This document shows, piece after piece, positions 41,319 through 51,698 of a stretch of 64,000 nt of DNA; position 1 is the first letter of the stretch; every line of letters begins with the position of its first letter. Origin of the DNA: JAEUOS01 sp965279115 (GTDB lineage: Bacteria > Pseudomonadota > Gammaproteobacteria > Burkholderiales > JAEUOS01); contig OZ257137.1 in NCBI GenBank assembly GCA_965279115.1, positions 1,178,001-1,242,000 on the forward strand, written 5' to 3'. The position numbers were made by a program, and so were the translations under genes. Under the pieces are notes generated by a model. That model was not told where the DNA came from, searched no databases, and saw only the letters and a list, made by a program, of their open reading frames with translations.

Positions 41319-42578
41319 ATGAAGGTATTGGTATTGGGCGCCGGCCTGCTCGGCGTGACGTCGGCCTATTTCCTGCGCCAGCAGGGTCATGAAGTCACTG
41401 TGATAGACCGCCAGGCCTCCCCGGCGGCGGAAACCAGTTTTGCCAATGGCGGCCAGATCTCGGTCAGCCACGCCGAGCCGTGGGCCAATCCGGGCGCCCC
41501 CTTGAAGGTGCTGAAGTGGCTCGGCAAGGAGGACGCCCCGCTATTGTTCCGGGTGCGCGCGGACATGCGCCAATGGCTGTGGGGTCTGCAGTTCCTGCGC
41601 GAATGCACACCGGCGCGCACGCGCTGGAACATCGCGCAGATCGTGCGGCTGGGCACCTACAGCCGCGACACCCTGCAGGCCCTGCGCGCGGCCACCGGCC
41701 TCAACTATGACCAGCGCGCCCAGGGCATCCTGCACTTCTACACGAGCGAAAAGGAATTCGCGGGCGCCGAAGCGCCGGCCGCGCAGATGCGCGCATTGGG
41801 GTGCGACCGGCGCGTCATCTCCGCCGACGAGGCGGTGCGCCTCGAACCGGCACTTGCGCACATCCGCCCGCGCCTGGCCGGCGCCACCTACACCGCCGAG
41901 GACGAATCAGGCGACGCCAACCAGTTCGCCCGCGAGCTGGTCAGGCGTTGCGAGGCCGATGGCGTGCGCTTCCTGATGAGCCATACCGTCACTGCTCTGC
42001 GCGCGGCCGGCGGCGCCATCGACCATGTGGAGGCCACCGACACCGAAGGCCGCTTCCAGCGCATCCGTGCCGATGCCTACGTGCTGGCCATGGGCAGCCT
42101 TTCCCCGCTGTACGCCAGGCCGCTTGGCATTGAATTGCCGATCTATCCCGCCAAGGGCTATTCGGTGACCATGGCGGTCAAGGACGAGTCAAAGGCACAT
42201 CAGGTGTCGCTCACCGACGACGAGTACAAGCTGGTGTTCTCGCGCCTGGGCAACCGCCTGCGCATTGCCGGCACCGCCGAACTGAACGGCTATGACCGCG
42301 ACCTGAATCGGGTGCGCTGCGAAGCTATTGTCAAGCGGGCGGAGGAACTGTTTCCCGGTGCAGGCGAAACCGAAAGCGCGCAGTTCTGGACCGGTTTGCG
42401 GCCGGCGACGCCATCGAACGTGCCGATCATCGGTCGTTCGAAACTGCCCAACCTGTACCTCAATACCGGCCATGGCACGCTGGGATGGACCCATGCCTGC
42501 GGCTCGGGCAAGTCGATCGCGCACATTGTCAGCGGCGCAAAGCCCGAGGTCGACTTCGCCTTCGTGGGCATCGCGTAA
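41319..42578 (+). CDS. dadA: D-amino acid dehydrogenase-like FAD oxidoreductase (DadA family)
   Basis: 419 residues. Dinucleotide-binding motif GAGLLG at residues 7-12 and acidic strand VIDRQ. DAO family segments: TSFANGGQISVSHAEPWANPGAP, PIYPAKGYSVTM, and C-terminal LYLNTGHGTLGWTHACGSGKSIA. Oxidises amines such as D-amino acids to keto acids with transfer to the respiratory chain. It lies directly behind a tandem glycine riboswitch, which makes glycine or a glycine-related amine a likely physiological substrate (inference). RBS GGAGA is 6 bases before ATG. Confidence 0.9.
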   Translation: MKVLVLGAGLLGVTSAYFLRQQGHEVTVIDRQASPAAETSFANGGQISVSHAEPWANPGAPLKVLKWLGKEDAPLLFRVRADMRQWLWGLQFLRECTPARTRWNIAQIVRLGTYSRDTLQALRAATGLNYDQRAQGILHFYTSEKEFAGAEAPAAQMRALGCDRRVISADEAVRLEPALAHIRPRLAGATYTAEDESGDANQFARELVRRCEADGVRFLMSHTVTALRAAGGAIDHVEATDTEGRFQRIRADAYVLAMGSLSPLYARPLGIELPIYPAKGYSVTMAVKDESKAHQVSLTDDEYKLVFSRLGNRLRIAGTAELNGYDRDLNRVRCEAIVKRAEELFPGAGETESAQFWTGLRPATPSNVPIIGRSKLPNLYLNTGHGTLGWTHACGSGKSIAHIVSGAKPEVDFAFVGIA

Positions 42579-42580
42579 GG

Positions 42581-42606
42581 AAAAGGCGGCGCGCGGCGCC
42601 GCCTTT
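42581..42606. terminator. Bidirectional terminator between DadA-like and benzoate-CoA ligase genes
   Basis: GGCGGCG-CGCGG-CGCCGCC (42585-42603) with AAAA before and TTT after. It lies just after the DadA-like stop and ends just before the ligase stop, so it can serve both convergent units. Confidence 0.7.
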
Positions 42607-42608
42607 GG

Positions 42609-44174
42609 TCAGTTCGCCGACTCGATCTGGCGCAGCTTGAAGCGCTGGATCTTGCCGGTGGCCGTCTTGGGCAGGTCCTTCACAAATTCGATCGCGCGCG
42701 GATATTTGAAGGGCGCCAGGCGATCCTTGACGAAGGCCTTGAGTTCATCCTCGCTGCAGGTCGCGCCCGCCTTGAGCACCACAAAGGCCTTGGTCTTTGT
42801 CAGTCCCGCCGCATCCGGCACGCCGATGACGGCCGCCTCGAGCACCGCGGGATGTTGCACCAGCGTCGCCTCCACCTCGAAAGGTGAAACGTAGATGCCG
42901 CTCACCTTGAGCATGTCATCGCTGCGCCCGCTGTAGGTATGGCTGCCGTCGGCATTGCGCACGTACTTGTCACCGCTGCGCGTCCACGCGCCCTGGAAGG
43001 TCTCGCGCGATTTTTCACGGTTGGCCCAGTACATCAGGGCCGCGGTCGGTCCCTTGATATATAGATCGCCGATCTCGCCGTCGGCGACCGGCCTGCCGTC
43101 CTCGCCGCGCAGTTCGATCTCGTAGCCGGGCACCGGCCATCCGGTCGTGCCATAGCGCACCCGCCCCGGCTGGTTGGAGAGAAACACATGCAGCATCTCG
43201 GTGGAACCGATACCGTCGATGATCTCGGCGCCGAAATGCGCCTGGAAACGCTCGCCCAGTTCCGCCGGCAGGGCCTCGCCGGCCGAGGACACCAGGCGCA
43301 ACGCCACCTGGCTCTTCACCGGCAGGTCGGGGGCGGCCAGCATGCCGGCAAAGCCGGTGGGCGCACCGAAGAAGATGGTCGGCTGGTGGTCGATCCAGCG
43401 CTTGAAGGTCGCCGCGGGGGTGGGCCGCTCGGCCATCAGCACCACGGTGGCGCCCACGCTCAACGGGAAAGAGAGGGCATTGCCCAGGCCATAGGCGAAG
43501 AACAGCTTGGCCGCCGAAAAGCAGGTGTCGGACTCGCGGATGCCCAGGAGGCGCGTGCCGTACAACTCCGCGGTCCAGTACAGGTTGCCGTGCGTGTGTA
43601 CCGTGCCCTTGGGGCGGCCGGTGGAACCTGACGAGTACAGCCAGAAGGCCGGCTCGTCCGCGCTGGTATCTGCAGGCATCGCCACCGGCGCCTGGGCCGC
43701 GACAAAGCCGGCGAACGGAACGGCGTTGGCAGGCAGCGCGCCGGACGGGTGCGAAACCACGATGGTCGCCACCTCATTGGGCGCCTGCGCCAGCGCCGCC
43801 TGCACGGTCGGCAACAAGGCGCCGGATACCAGCACCGCCTGCGCGCGGCAATGGGCGATCATGTAGGCGTAGTCGTCCGCCGTGAGCAGCGTATTGACCG
43901 CCACCGGCACCACACCCGCATACAGGGCCCCGAGAAAGGCCACGGGCCAGTCGTTGCAATCGTGCATCAGCAACAGCACGCGTTCGTCGCGACGGATACC
44001 GGCAGCGCGCAAGGCAGCAGCCATGCGCCGAACCTGCTCATCCAGCGCGCCATAGGTCAGGACGCCATCGTCGTCGATGTACGCGGCCTTGGCGGCGCGG
44101 CCCTGATTGAGCGCAAACAGATGGCTAGCGAAATTGAATCGCTCGGCTGGGGGTGCGACGTCCGGGTGCGACAT
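42609..44174 (-). CDS. bclA: Benzoate-CoA ligase
   Basis: 521 residues, normal for benzoate-CoA ligases. AMP-binding motif YSSGSTGRPKGTVHTHGN; SAGEALPAELGERF and DGIGSTEMLHVFLSN are specific to the BadA/BclA type. Later GELGD-like GEIGDLYIKG, SGRSDDMLKVSGIYVSP and catalytic Lys in PKTATGKIQRFKLR. It makes benzoyl-CoA from benzoate, CoA and ATP, the entry step of the box pathway. ATG at 44174 follows GGAGACA. Divergent from boxR; its promoter overlaps the boxR start. Confidence 0.93.
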   Translation of the reverse strand: MSHPDVAPPAERFNFASHLFALNQGRAAKAAYIDDDGVLTYGALDEQVRRMAAALRAAGIRRDERVLLLMHDCNDWPVAFLGALYAGVVPVAVNTLLTADDYAYMIAHCRAQAVLVSGALLPTVQAALAQAPNEVATIVVSHPSGALPANAVPFAGFVAAQAPVAMPADTSADEPAFWLYSSGSTGRPKGTVHTHGNLYWTAELYGTRLLGIRESDTCFSAAKLFFAYGLGNALSFPLSVGATVVLMAERPTPAATFKRWIDHQPTIFFGAPTGFAGMLAAPDLPVKSQVALRLVSSAGEALPAELGERFQAHFGAEIIDGIGSTEMLHVFLSNQPGRVRYGTTGWPVPGYEIELRGEDGRPVADGEIGDLYIKGPTAALMYWANREKSRETFQGAWTRSGDKYVRNADGSHTYSGRSDDMLKVSGIYVSPFEVEATLVQHPAVLEAAVIGVPDAAGLTKTKAFVVLKAGATCSEDELKAFVKDRLAPFKYPRAIEFVKDLPKTATGKIQRFKLRQIESAN

Positions 44175-44223
44175 GGCTGTCTCCGTTTGACTTGCCAAGC
44201 AAGGCAAGATGAATTATTGTGCT

Positions 44224-44272
44224 TGCACGCAATATAAAGCTGCAAAATAGTCATGTCAAGCACTATAGTGCA
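44224..44272. promoter_or_regulatory. Divergent bclA-boxR promoter/operator region with TGCA sites
   Basis: TGCA occurs at 44224-44227, 44241-44244 and 44269-44272. For bclA (minus strand), -35 TTGACA (44259-44254) and -10 TATATT (44236-44231) have a 17-base spacer. One TGCA lies within the spacer and one near the expected start site. BzdR/BoxR-type repressors bind TGCA-containing repeats. The -35 box overlaps the boxR start codon at 44253. Confidence 0.7.
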
Positions 44273-45206
44273 TGAATCTGGGGCAATCGACCCCGAAACG
44301 GCATCCTCTGCCGCACTGGCCGAGGGCGGACCTGCCTCCCGCAAACACCCTTTCCTTTCCGCCTTGGGCGAGCGGGTCAAGGCGTTGCGGGGTCGACGTG
44401 GCATGACGCGCAAGGCGCTCTCGCTGGCGGCCGACGTTTCGGAGCGCCATCTGGCCAACCTCGAGTATGGCGAGGGTAACGCGTCCATCCTGGTGCTGCT
44501 GCAGGTGGCCTCCGCCCTGCAGTGTTCGCTGGCGGAAATCATCGGCGACCCCACCACCGCCTCCACCGAATGGCTGCTGCTGCGCGAACTGCTGGAAAAC
44601 CGCGACGAGGCCACCTTGCGCCAGGTGCGCGTGGCCGTGGGTGAAATGCTCGGTACCGGGGGCGGCAACGCGGCGCGCAGCCCGCGGGTGGCGCTGGTGG
44701 GATTGCGCGGCGCCGGCAAGTCCACGCTCGGCGCCATGCTCGCCGATGACCTCGGCTTTCCCTTCGTGGAATTGAGCCGCGAGATCGAGAAATTCGCCGG
44801 CTGCTCGATCTCGGAAATCCAGGCGCTCTATGGCATCAACGCCTACCGCCGCTATGAGCGCCGCGCGCTGGAAGAGGCCATACAGATCTACCCGGAAGCG
44901 GTGATCGCCACCCCCGGCGGCCTGGTGTCGGATCCCGCGAGCTTCAACCTGCTGCTAGCCCACTGCACCACCGTCTGGCTTTCCGCCGCGCCGGAAGATC
45001 ACATGAAGCGGGTCGCGGCGCAAGGCGACCTGCGCCCCATGGCGGCCAGCCGCGAGGCGATGGAAGACCTCAAAGGCATCCTCGCGGGGCGCGCCGCCTT
45101 CTACTCCAAGGCGGAATTCAAGGTCGACACCAGCGCAGAGGCGCTGGAGCCGACTTTTCGTACCCTGCGGCAGGTGGTACGCGGCGCCCTGAACCTGGCG
45201 AACTGA
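44253..45206 (+). CDS. boxR: BoxR/BzdR-type regulator (HTH plus shikimate-kinase-like domain)
   Basis: 317 residues. Cro/CI-type HTH at about 34-95: LGERVKALRGRRGMTRKALSLAADVSERHLANLEYGEGNASILVLLQVASAL. A linker is followed by a shikimate-kinase-like domain with P-loop GLRGAGKSTLG and FVELSREIEKFAGCSISEIQALYG. BoxR/BzdR bind benzoyl-CoA with this domain and derepress the box/bzd genes; kinase activity is not expected. Its start overlaps the bclA promoter, so its own promoter must lie close upstream (TATAAA at 44233 is a candidate). Leads on to boxC 117 bases later. Confidence 0.95.
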   Translation: MSSTIVHESGAIDPETASSAALAEGGPASRKHPFLSALGERVKALRGRRGMTRKALSLAADVSERHLANLEYGEGNASILVLLQVASALQCSLAEIIGDPTTASTEWLLLRELLENRDEATLRQVRVAVGEMLGTGGGNAARSPRVALVGLRGAGKSTLGAMLADDLGFPFVELSREIEKFAGCSISEIQALYGINAYRRYERRALEEAIQIYPEAVIATPGGLVSDPASFNLLLAHCTTVWLSAAPEDHMKRVAAQGDLRPMAASREAMEDLKGILAGRAAFYSKAEFKVDTSAEALEPTFRTLRQVVRGALNLAN

Positions 45207-45225
45207 CGCGTCGCAACACCGAATG

Positions 45226-45294
45226 TGCACGAAACTGCTTGACGATCGCAAAGAATATGCAATATTATGCATTTATCGGAAAACGTTTGATGCA
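45226..45294 (+). promoter_or_regulatory. boxC promoter with TGCA operator repeats
   Basis: -35 TTGACG (45239-45244) and -10 TATTAT (45263-45268) with 18-base spacer. TGCA sits at 45226, 45258, 45268 and 45291. The pair at 45258/45268 is TGCA-N6-TGCA and overlaps the -10 element, where a bound repressor would block RNA polymerase. Transcript start would be near 45275; ATG-like GTG of boxC is at 45324. Confidence 0.7.
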
Positions 45295-45323
45295 TTATTT
45301 TGCCATTTCAGGAGACCAGAGCC

Positions 45324-46982
45324 GTGAGCAGTGATCCCCGCGTCAACTACCAGACCACCCCCGCCCAATACCGCCACTGGAAACTGAAGTTCGAAGGCCC
45401 GGTGGCCACCCTGGCCGCCGACTTTGACGAAAACGCCGGCCTGCGCCCGGGCTACAAGCTCAAGTTGAACAGCTATGACCTGGGCGTTGACATCGAACTG
45501 AACGACGCCATCAACCGCATCCGCTTCGAGCATCCCGAAGTGCGCACGGTGGTCGTCACCAGCGCGAAGGACCGCGTGTTCTGCTCCGGCGCCAACATCT
45601 TCATGCTGGGCGTCTCGAGCCATGCCTGGAAGGTGAACTTCTGCAAGTTCACCAACGAAACCCGCAACGGCCTGGAAGATTCCTCGAAGAACAGCGGGCT
45701 CAAGTTCCTGGCGGCGGTCAATGGCGCCTGCGCCGGTGGCGGCTACGAACTGGCGCTGGCCTGCGACGAAATCGTGCTGGTCGACGATCGCTCTTCGGCC
45801 GTGAGCCTGCCCGAGGTGCCGCTTCTGGGCGTGCTGCCCGGTACCGGTGGCCTGACCCGCGTGACCGACAAGCGCCATGTGCGGCATGACTTGGCCGACC
45901 TGTTCTGCACCAGCGCCGAGGGCGTGCGCGGCCAGAAGGCCAAGGACTGGCGCCTGGTCGACCACATCGCCAAGCCGGCCGCGTTCGCGCAAAAGGTGCA
46001 GGAACGCGCGCTGGAACTGGCCGCGGCCAGCGACCGGCCCGCCGATGCGCAGGGCGTGAGCCTGACGCCACTCAAGCGCAGCATCGAGGCCAACGCCTTG
46101 CGCTACTCGCATGTCAGCGTGGAGATCGACCGCGCCAAACGCACGGCCACCTTCACGGTCATGGCGCCGACTGGCGCGCAGCCAACCGACATCGTCGGCA
46201 TCCTCGCTGCTGGTGCCGGCTGGTATCCGCTGGCGGTGGCGCGCGAACTCGACGACGCCATCCTGTCGATGCGCACCAACGAACTCGACATCGGCACCTG
46301 GATCATCAAGACATCGGGCGACGCGGCTGCCGTGCTGGCGATGGACGCCACCCTGATGGCGCACAAGGACCACTGGCTGGTGCGCGAGACCATCGGCCTC
46401 CTGCGCCGTACCTTCGCGCGCCTGGACGTGTCTTCGCGCAGCCTGTTCGCCCTGGTCGACGAAGGCACCTGTTTTGCCGGCAGCTTCCTTGAACTGGCAT
46501 TGGCCTGCGACCGCATCTATCACCTGGCCCTGCCGGACGCCCCGGAAAAGGCACCCACGGTCACCGTGTCGGACACCAACTTCGGCCTGTTCCCGATGAT
46601 CACCGGCCAGAGCCGCCTGGGACGCCGCTTCTACGACGAACTGCCGGCGATGGAAGCCGTACGCGCCAAGGCGGCACAGCCGCTCGATGCGGACGCAGCG
46701 TTTGCCCTGGGCCTGGCGACATCCAGTCCCGACGACATCGACTGGGCTGACGAGGTGCGTATCGCACTCGAAGAGCGGGTGGCGATGTCGCCGGACGCCC
46801 TGACCGGGCTGGAAGCCAACCTGCGCTTCAACGGCCCGGAGAACATGTTCACCCGCGTGTTTGGCCGGCTCACCGCCTGGCAGAACTGGATTTTCCAGCG
46901 CCCCAACGCTGTCGGCGAAAAGGGCGCCCTCAAGGTGTACGGCAAAGGCGACAAGGCCGCCTTCGACTGGAACCGCGTCTAG
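45324..46982 (+). CDS. boxC: 2,3-epoxybenzoyl-CoA dihydrolase (BoxC)
   Basis: 552 residues, matching the about 550-residue BoxC. GTG start with AGGAG 9 bases upstream. Crotonase superfamily with two modules: VFCSGANIFMLGVSSHAWKVNF, then NGACAGGGYELALACDEIVLVDDRSSAVSLPE, and C-terminal FLELALACDRIYHLALPD. It hydrolytically opens the 2,3-epoxide ring of benzoyl-CoA, releasing formate and 3,4-dehydroadipyl-CoA semialdehyde. First gene of the box operon; boxB starts 38 bases later. Confidence 0.95.
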   Translation: MSSDPRVNYQTTPAQYRHWKLKFEGPVATLAADFDENAGLRPGYKLKLNSYDLGVDIELNDAINRIRFEHPEVRTVVVTSAKDRVFCSGANIFMLGVSSHAWKVNFCKFTNETRNGLEDSSKNSGLKFLAAVNGACAGGGYELALACDEIVLVDDRSSAVSLPEVPLLGVLPGTGGLTRVTDKRHVRHDLADLFCTSAEGVRGQKAKDWRLVDHIAKPAAFAQKVQERALELAAASDRPADAQGVSLTPLKRSIEANALRYSHVSVEIDRAKRTATFTVMAPTGAQPTDIVGILAAGAGWYPLAVARELDDAILSMRTNELDIGTWIIKTSGDAAAVLAMDATLMAHKDHWLVRETIGLLRRTFARLDVSSRSLFALVDEGTCFAGSFLELALACDRIYHLALPDAPEKAPTVTVSDTNFGLFPMITGQSRLGRRFYDELPAMEAVRAKAAQPLDADAAFALGLATSSPDDIDWADEVRIALEERVAMSPDALTGLEANLRFNGPENMFTRVFGRLTAWQNWIFQRPNAVGEKGALKVYGKGDKAAFDWNRV

Positions 46983-47019
46983 ACAAACCCCAAGCAAAAC
47001 CCCAAAGGAGCATTTCGAC

Positions 47020-48447
<1,428 letters not shown>

Positions 48448-48453
48448 AGCGCA

Positions 48454-48509
48454 GCGGCGCCTTTCGGCGCCGCGCATCCCAGCCGCGGAACGCGCGAGTG
48501 CGCGTTCCG
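48454..48509 (+). other. Two stem-loops between boxB and boxA
   Basis: Hairpin 1 is GCGGCGCC-TTTC-GGCGCCGC (48454-48473, 8 bp), starting 7 bases after the boxB stop. Hairpin 2 is CGGAACGCGC-GAGT-GCGCGTTCCG (48486-48509, 10 bp), followed by a weak TCTT. They may be partial terminators or RNA-processing barriers that adjust the boxB:boxA ratio. Confidence 0.65.
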
Positions 48510-48552
48510 TCTTATGATCAACGTTCCTCCTGAACGCGCCTTTCGCTCGCCC

Positions 48553-49839
48553 ATGAACGCACCGGCAGACCCCGCCCTCATCAAGCAGCACCTGATCGAC
48601 CCCGAGATCTGCATCCGCTGCAATACCTGCGAATCGATCTGCCCGGTGCAGGCCATCACGCACGACTCGCGCAACTACGTCGTCGACGCGTCCAAGTGCA
48701 ACCTGTGCATGGACTGCATCTCGCCCTGCCCGACCGGCTCGATCGACAACTGGCGCACCATGCCCAAGGTGGCGGCCTACACCATCGAGGCGCAACTGGA
48801 GTGGGATGAACTGCCGCCCGAGGTGCCTGTGGAAGCGCTCGCCGACGCGGCGCCTGCATCAGCCGAAACCGTCATGCCGGCACCACCTGAGGATGCCGCC
48901 ACAGTTGAAGGTGCAGCCGTTGAACCTGCATTCAACAGCGCCCGCTTCGGCTCCACGCTGCCGCCGTGGTCCGCCGCCCATCCCTATACCAACCTGTACG
49001 GGCCAAAAGCAGCCGAAAAATCGATTGGCGCCACCGTGGTCGGCAACGTGCGGGTCACCGAGGTGGGCAAGGAATACGACACCCACCACATCGTGCTCGA
49101 TTTCGGCCCCACGCCCTTCCCGGTACTCGAGGGCCAGTCGATCGGCATCATTCCGCCCGGCCAGGATGCGAATGGCCGCGCGCACCATGCGCGACAGTAC
49201 TCGGTGGCCAGTCCGCGCAATGGCGAGCGCCCCGGCTACAACAACGTGGCGCTGACCATCAAGCGGGTGCTGGAGGACCACCAGGGCAACCCGGTGCGCG
49301 GCGTTGCCTCGAACTACATGTGCGACCTGGCGGTGGGCGACACCGTACACGTGACCGGCCCGTTCGGCGCAAGCTTCCTGATGCCCAACCATCCGCGCTC
49401 GAACATCGTGATGATCTGCACCGGCACCGGCAGCGCGCCGATGCGCGCGATGACCGAATGGCGCAGGCGGCTGCGCAACAGCGGCAAATTCGAGGGTGGC
49501 AAGCTGATGCTGTTTTTCGGCGCCCGCACCAAGGAAGAACTGCCCTACTTCGGCCCGCTGCAGAACCTGCCCAAGGATTTCATCGATATCAATTTCGCGT
49601 TCTCGCGCGCAGCTGGAAAGCCGAAGCGTTACGTCCAGGACGTGATGCGCGAGCGCGCCGCCGACCTGGGCCCCTTGCTGGCCGACCGCAATACCTACTT
49701 CTACGTTTGCGGGCTGAAGAGCATGGAAGAAGGCGTCCTTCTGGCCCTGCGCGACGTGGCCGTACAATCCGGCGGCGACTGGGAAGCACTGGCGACGGGC
49801 CTGAAGAAGGATGGCCGCCTGCACCTGGAAACCTATTGA
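48553..49839 (+). CDS. boxA: Benzoyl-CoA oxygenase reductase component (BoxA)
   Basis: 428 residues from ATG at 48553 (MNAPADPALIKQHLIDPE), as homologues begin this way; an ATG 13 codons upstream lacks support. Two 4Fe-4S sites: Cys20/23/26/30 (CIRCNTCESICP) and Cys49/52/55/59 (CNLCMDCISPCP). A Pro/Ala/Glu linker follows at about 95-125, then a FAD/NAD(P) reductase module (RQYSVASPRN, CTGTGSAPMRAM, YFYVCGLKSMEEG). Passes electrons from NADPH to BoxB. Confidence 0.95.
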   Translation: MNAPADPALIKQHLIDPEICIRCNTCESICPVQAITHDSRNYVVDASKCNLCMDCISPCPTGSIDNWRTMPKVAAYTIEAQLEWDELPPEVPVEALADAAPASAETVMPAPPEDAATVEGAAVEPAFNSARFGSTLPPWSAAHPYTNLYGPKAAEKSIGATVVGNVRVTEVGKEYDTHHIVLDFGPTPFPVLEGQSIGIIPPGQDANGRAHHARQYSVASPRNGERPGYNNVALTIKRVLEDHQGNPVRGVASNYMCDLAVGDTVHVTGPFGASFLMPNHPRSNIVMICTGTGSAPMRAMTEWRRRLRNSGKFEGGKLMLFFGARTKEELPYFGPLQNLPKDFIDINFAFSRAAGKPKRYVQDVMRERAADLGPLLADRNTYFYVCGLKSMEEGVLLALRDVAVQSGGDWEALATGLKKDGRLHLETY

Positions 49840-49898
49840 ACCATGCTCCGGGCGGCCAAGGCCGCCACACCGCCAATCGCGCCAGCGCGCTGCCCGCC

Positions 49899-50702
49899 AT
49901 GCCCTTCATCGACGTCCTCGGAACCAGCATCGAATACACGCGCCATTCCGGCGCTGGCAACCGTGCCACCGTGGTGATGTTGCACGAAGGCCTCGGGTCA
50001 GTCTCGATGTGGCGCGACTTTCCAGCACGAGTGGCGGGAACCACGGCCCACACGGTGATCGCCTACTCACGCATCGGCTACGGGAAATCCGAACCGCTGC
50101 CGGATGGAAACGATCCGGCCGGCCCGCGGCGCAACCTGCGCGCGCCCGACTTCATGCACCGCGAAGCCTTCGAGGTGTTGCCGGCCTTTCTCGCCGCACT
50201 CGGCATAGAGCGACCGGTGTTGTTCGGCCATTCCGATGGCGGCTCGATCGCACTGCTGTACGCCAGCCGCCACCCGGTAACCGGCGTGGTCGTGATGGCA
50301 CCGCACGTGAAGGTGGAGGACATCTCGATTGCGAGCATCATCGAGGCGCGCACCGCCTGGGAAACCACCGACCTGCCGCAAAAGCTGGCCAAACACCATG
50401 ACGACGCCGAAGGTGCGTTTCGCGGCTGGAACGACATCTGGCTGCGCCCTGACTTTCGCGACTGGAACATCGAAGCTGAACTGCCATTGATCAAGGCACC
50501 GATCCTCGCCATCCAGGGTGAGGACGACCAGTACGGCACGCTTTACCAGATCGAGGAAATCGCCCGCCGCAACATCCGCACGCGGCTGTTCAAGATTCCG
50601 GAGTGCAAGCACTCGCCGCACCGCGACCAGCCCGATATCGTGCTCTCCGCAGTGCAGTCTTTCCTGGCGACCCTGCCGGAGACGCGCAAGAGCGAGGCCT
50701 GA
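49899..50702 (+). CDS. Alpha/beta hydrolase associated with the box operon
   Basis: 267 residues. ATG at 49899 (MPFIDVLGTSIEYTRHSG). Nucleophile elbow GHSDGGSIAL (Ser near residue 106), oxyanion segment MLHEGLGSVSMWRDFP, acid Asp in QGEDDQYG and His in PECKHSPHRDQP. Similar hydrolases accompany box genes in other bacteria; a proofreading CoA-thioester or lactone hydrolase is plausible. Sixty bases after boxA, so probably cotranscribed. Confidence 0.9.
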   Translation: MPFIDVLGTSIEYTRHSGAGNRATVVMLHEGLGSVSMWRDFPARVAGTTAHTVIAYSRIGYGKSEPLPDGNDPAGPRRNLRAPDFMHREAFEVLPAFLAALGIERPVLFGHSDGGSIALLYASRHPVTGVVVMAPHVKVEDISIASIIEARTAWETTDLPQKLAKHHDDAEGAFRGWNDIWLRPDFRDWNIEAELPLIKAPILAIQGEDDQYGTLYQIEEIARRNIRTRLFKIPECKHSPHRDQPDIVLSAVQSFLATLPETRKSEA

Positions 50703-50717
50703 CGACGGCTGGAAGGA

Positions 50718-51698
50718 TCAGCCGCCCGACCCAAAGGCGGCGCGCCGCAAGCGGTCGTTGACGCCATCCCACTCGGCCCCCACGGGTGGCGTCTCCACCA
50801 GGATCACGTCGCAACCGGCGGCATCGAGTTGGCGCAGCGCGGCGTAGAGGCCGTGCGCGTAGGCCTGCGGGTCGCTGCCGGCGCGAATGCGAGCGTGCAC
50901 GGCAAACGGCGCATCGGTGATCGAAAGCAGCGCTACCCTATGGACCGCCTCATCCGCGATCGCCGTGGCGAGTTCGCCGGCGGCCACCAGCCGCGTGGGC
51001 GTCGCGGGCGCGTAGTGCGCATCCAGGCTGCCTGACACGCGCGGCGATTGCGCCTTGGCCGCGTGCCCGGCGACAGGGCTGCCCAGTAAAGCCGACACCT
51101 GTTCAGCGGTGATGCGCCCGGGCCGCAGTATCCGCACCGGCGTGGTGGTGCAATCGACGATGGTCGATTCGATTCCCACGTCGCTTTGGCCACCTTCGAG
51201 CACCAGGTCGACCGCATCGCCGAATTCGCTGCGCACATGCGCCGCGGTGGTGGGGCTGACCCGGCCGAACTTGTTGGCCGAAGGTGCAGCCACGCCGGCA
51301 GGACGACCATCTCGACCGGCTGCGAACGCCGCCAGCACTGCGCGTGCGACCGCGTGCGAAGGCACCCGCAGGCCCACCGTGCCCTGTCCACCGGTGACTG
51401 CATCGAGTACATGCGGGGCGCGCTTCAGGATCAGCGTCATGGGGCCGGGCCAGAAGGCCGCGGCCAGGCGTCGCGCGGAATCGGGAATGTCGATGGCCCA
51501 GGCCGGCATGTCAGAGGCTTCAGCCACGTGGACGATCACCGGATGGTCGGCAGGACGTCCCTTGGCGGCGAAGATGCGTGCGACCGCCGCAGGATTGGAG
51601 GCATCCGCAGCCAGGCCGTAAACGGTTTCGGTCGGCAGGCCGATCAGGCCACCGCGCTCGAGAACCTCGACCGCGCGGCGTACTTCGTCTTCACTCAC
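50718..51698 (-). CDS. L-threonylcarbamoyladenylate synthase (Sua5/TsaC type)
   Basis: 326 residues. GTG start at 51698 overlaps the purK stop (GTGA). YrdC domain: VLERGGLIGLPTETVYGLAADASN, KGRPADHPVIVHV, LILKRAPHVLDAV, GVAAPSANKFGRVSPTTAAHV. C-terminal Sua5 domain from about residue 205 (long form, unlike short TsaC). Makes the TC-AMP for tRNA t6A37. Last gene of the fba-pur unit; convergent with the box hydrolase. Confidence 0.92.
   Translation of the reverse strand: MSEDEVRRAVEVLERGGLIGLPTETVYGLAADASNPAAVARIFAAKGRPADHPVIVHVAEASDMPAWAIDIPDSARRLAAAFWPGPMTLILKRAPHVLDAVTGGQGTVGLRVPSHAVARAVLAAFAAGRDGRPAGVAAPSANKFGRVSPTTAAHVRSEFGDAVDLVLEGGQSDVGIESTIVDCTTTPVRILRPGRITAEQVSALLGSPVAGHAAKAQSPRVSGSLDAHYAPATPTRLVAAGELATAIADEAVHRVALLSITDAPFAVHARIRAGSDPQAYAHGLYAALRQLDAAGCDVILVETPPVGAEWDGVNDRLRRAAFGSGG

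Noticed and set aside
44253..45206. Shikimate kinase (aroK) assignment
   Set aside because: The P-loop domain is fused to an HTH and sits between bclA and boxC; BoxR/BzdR fits better.
50706..50724. Terminator between box hydrolase and sua5
   Set aside because: A 6-bp hairpin CGGCTG/CAGCCG exists but has no T-run on either side.
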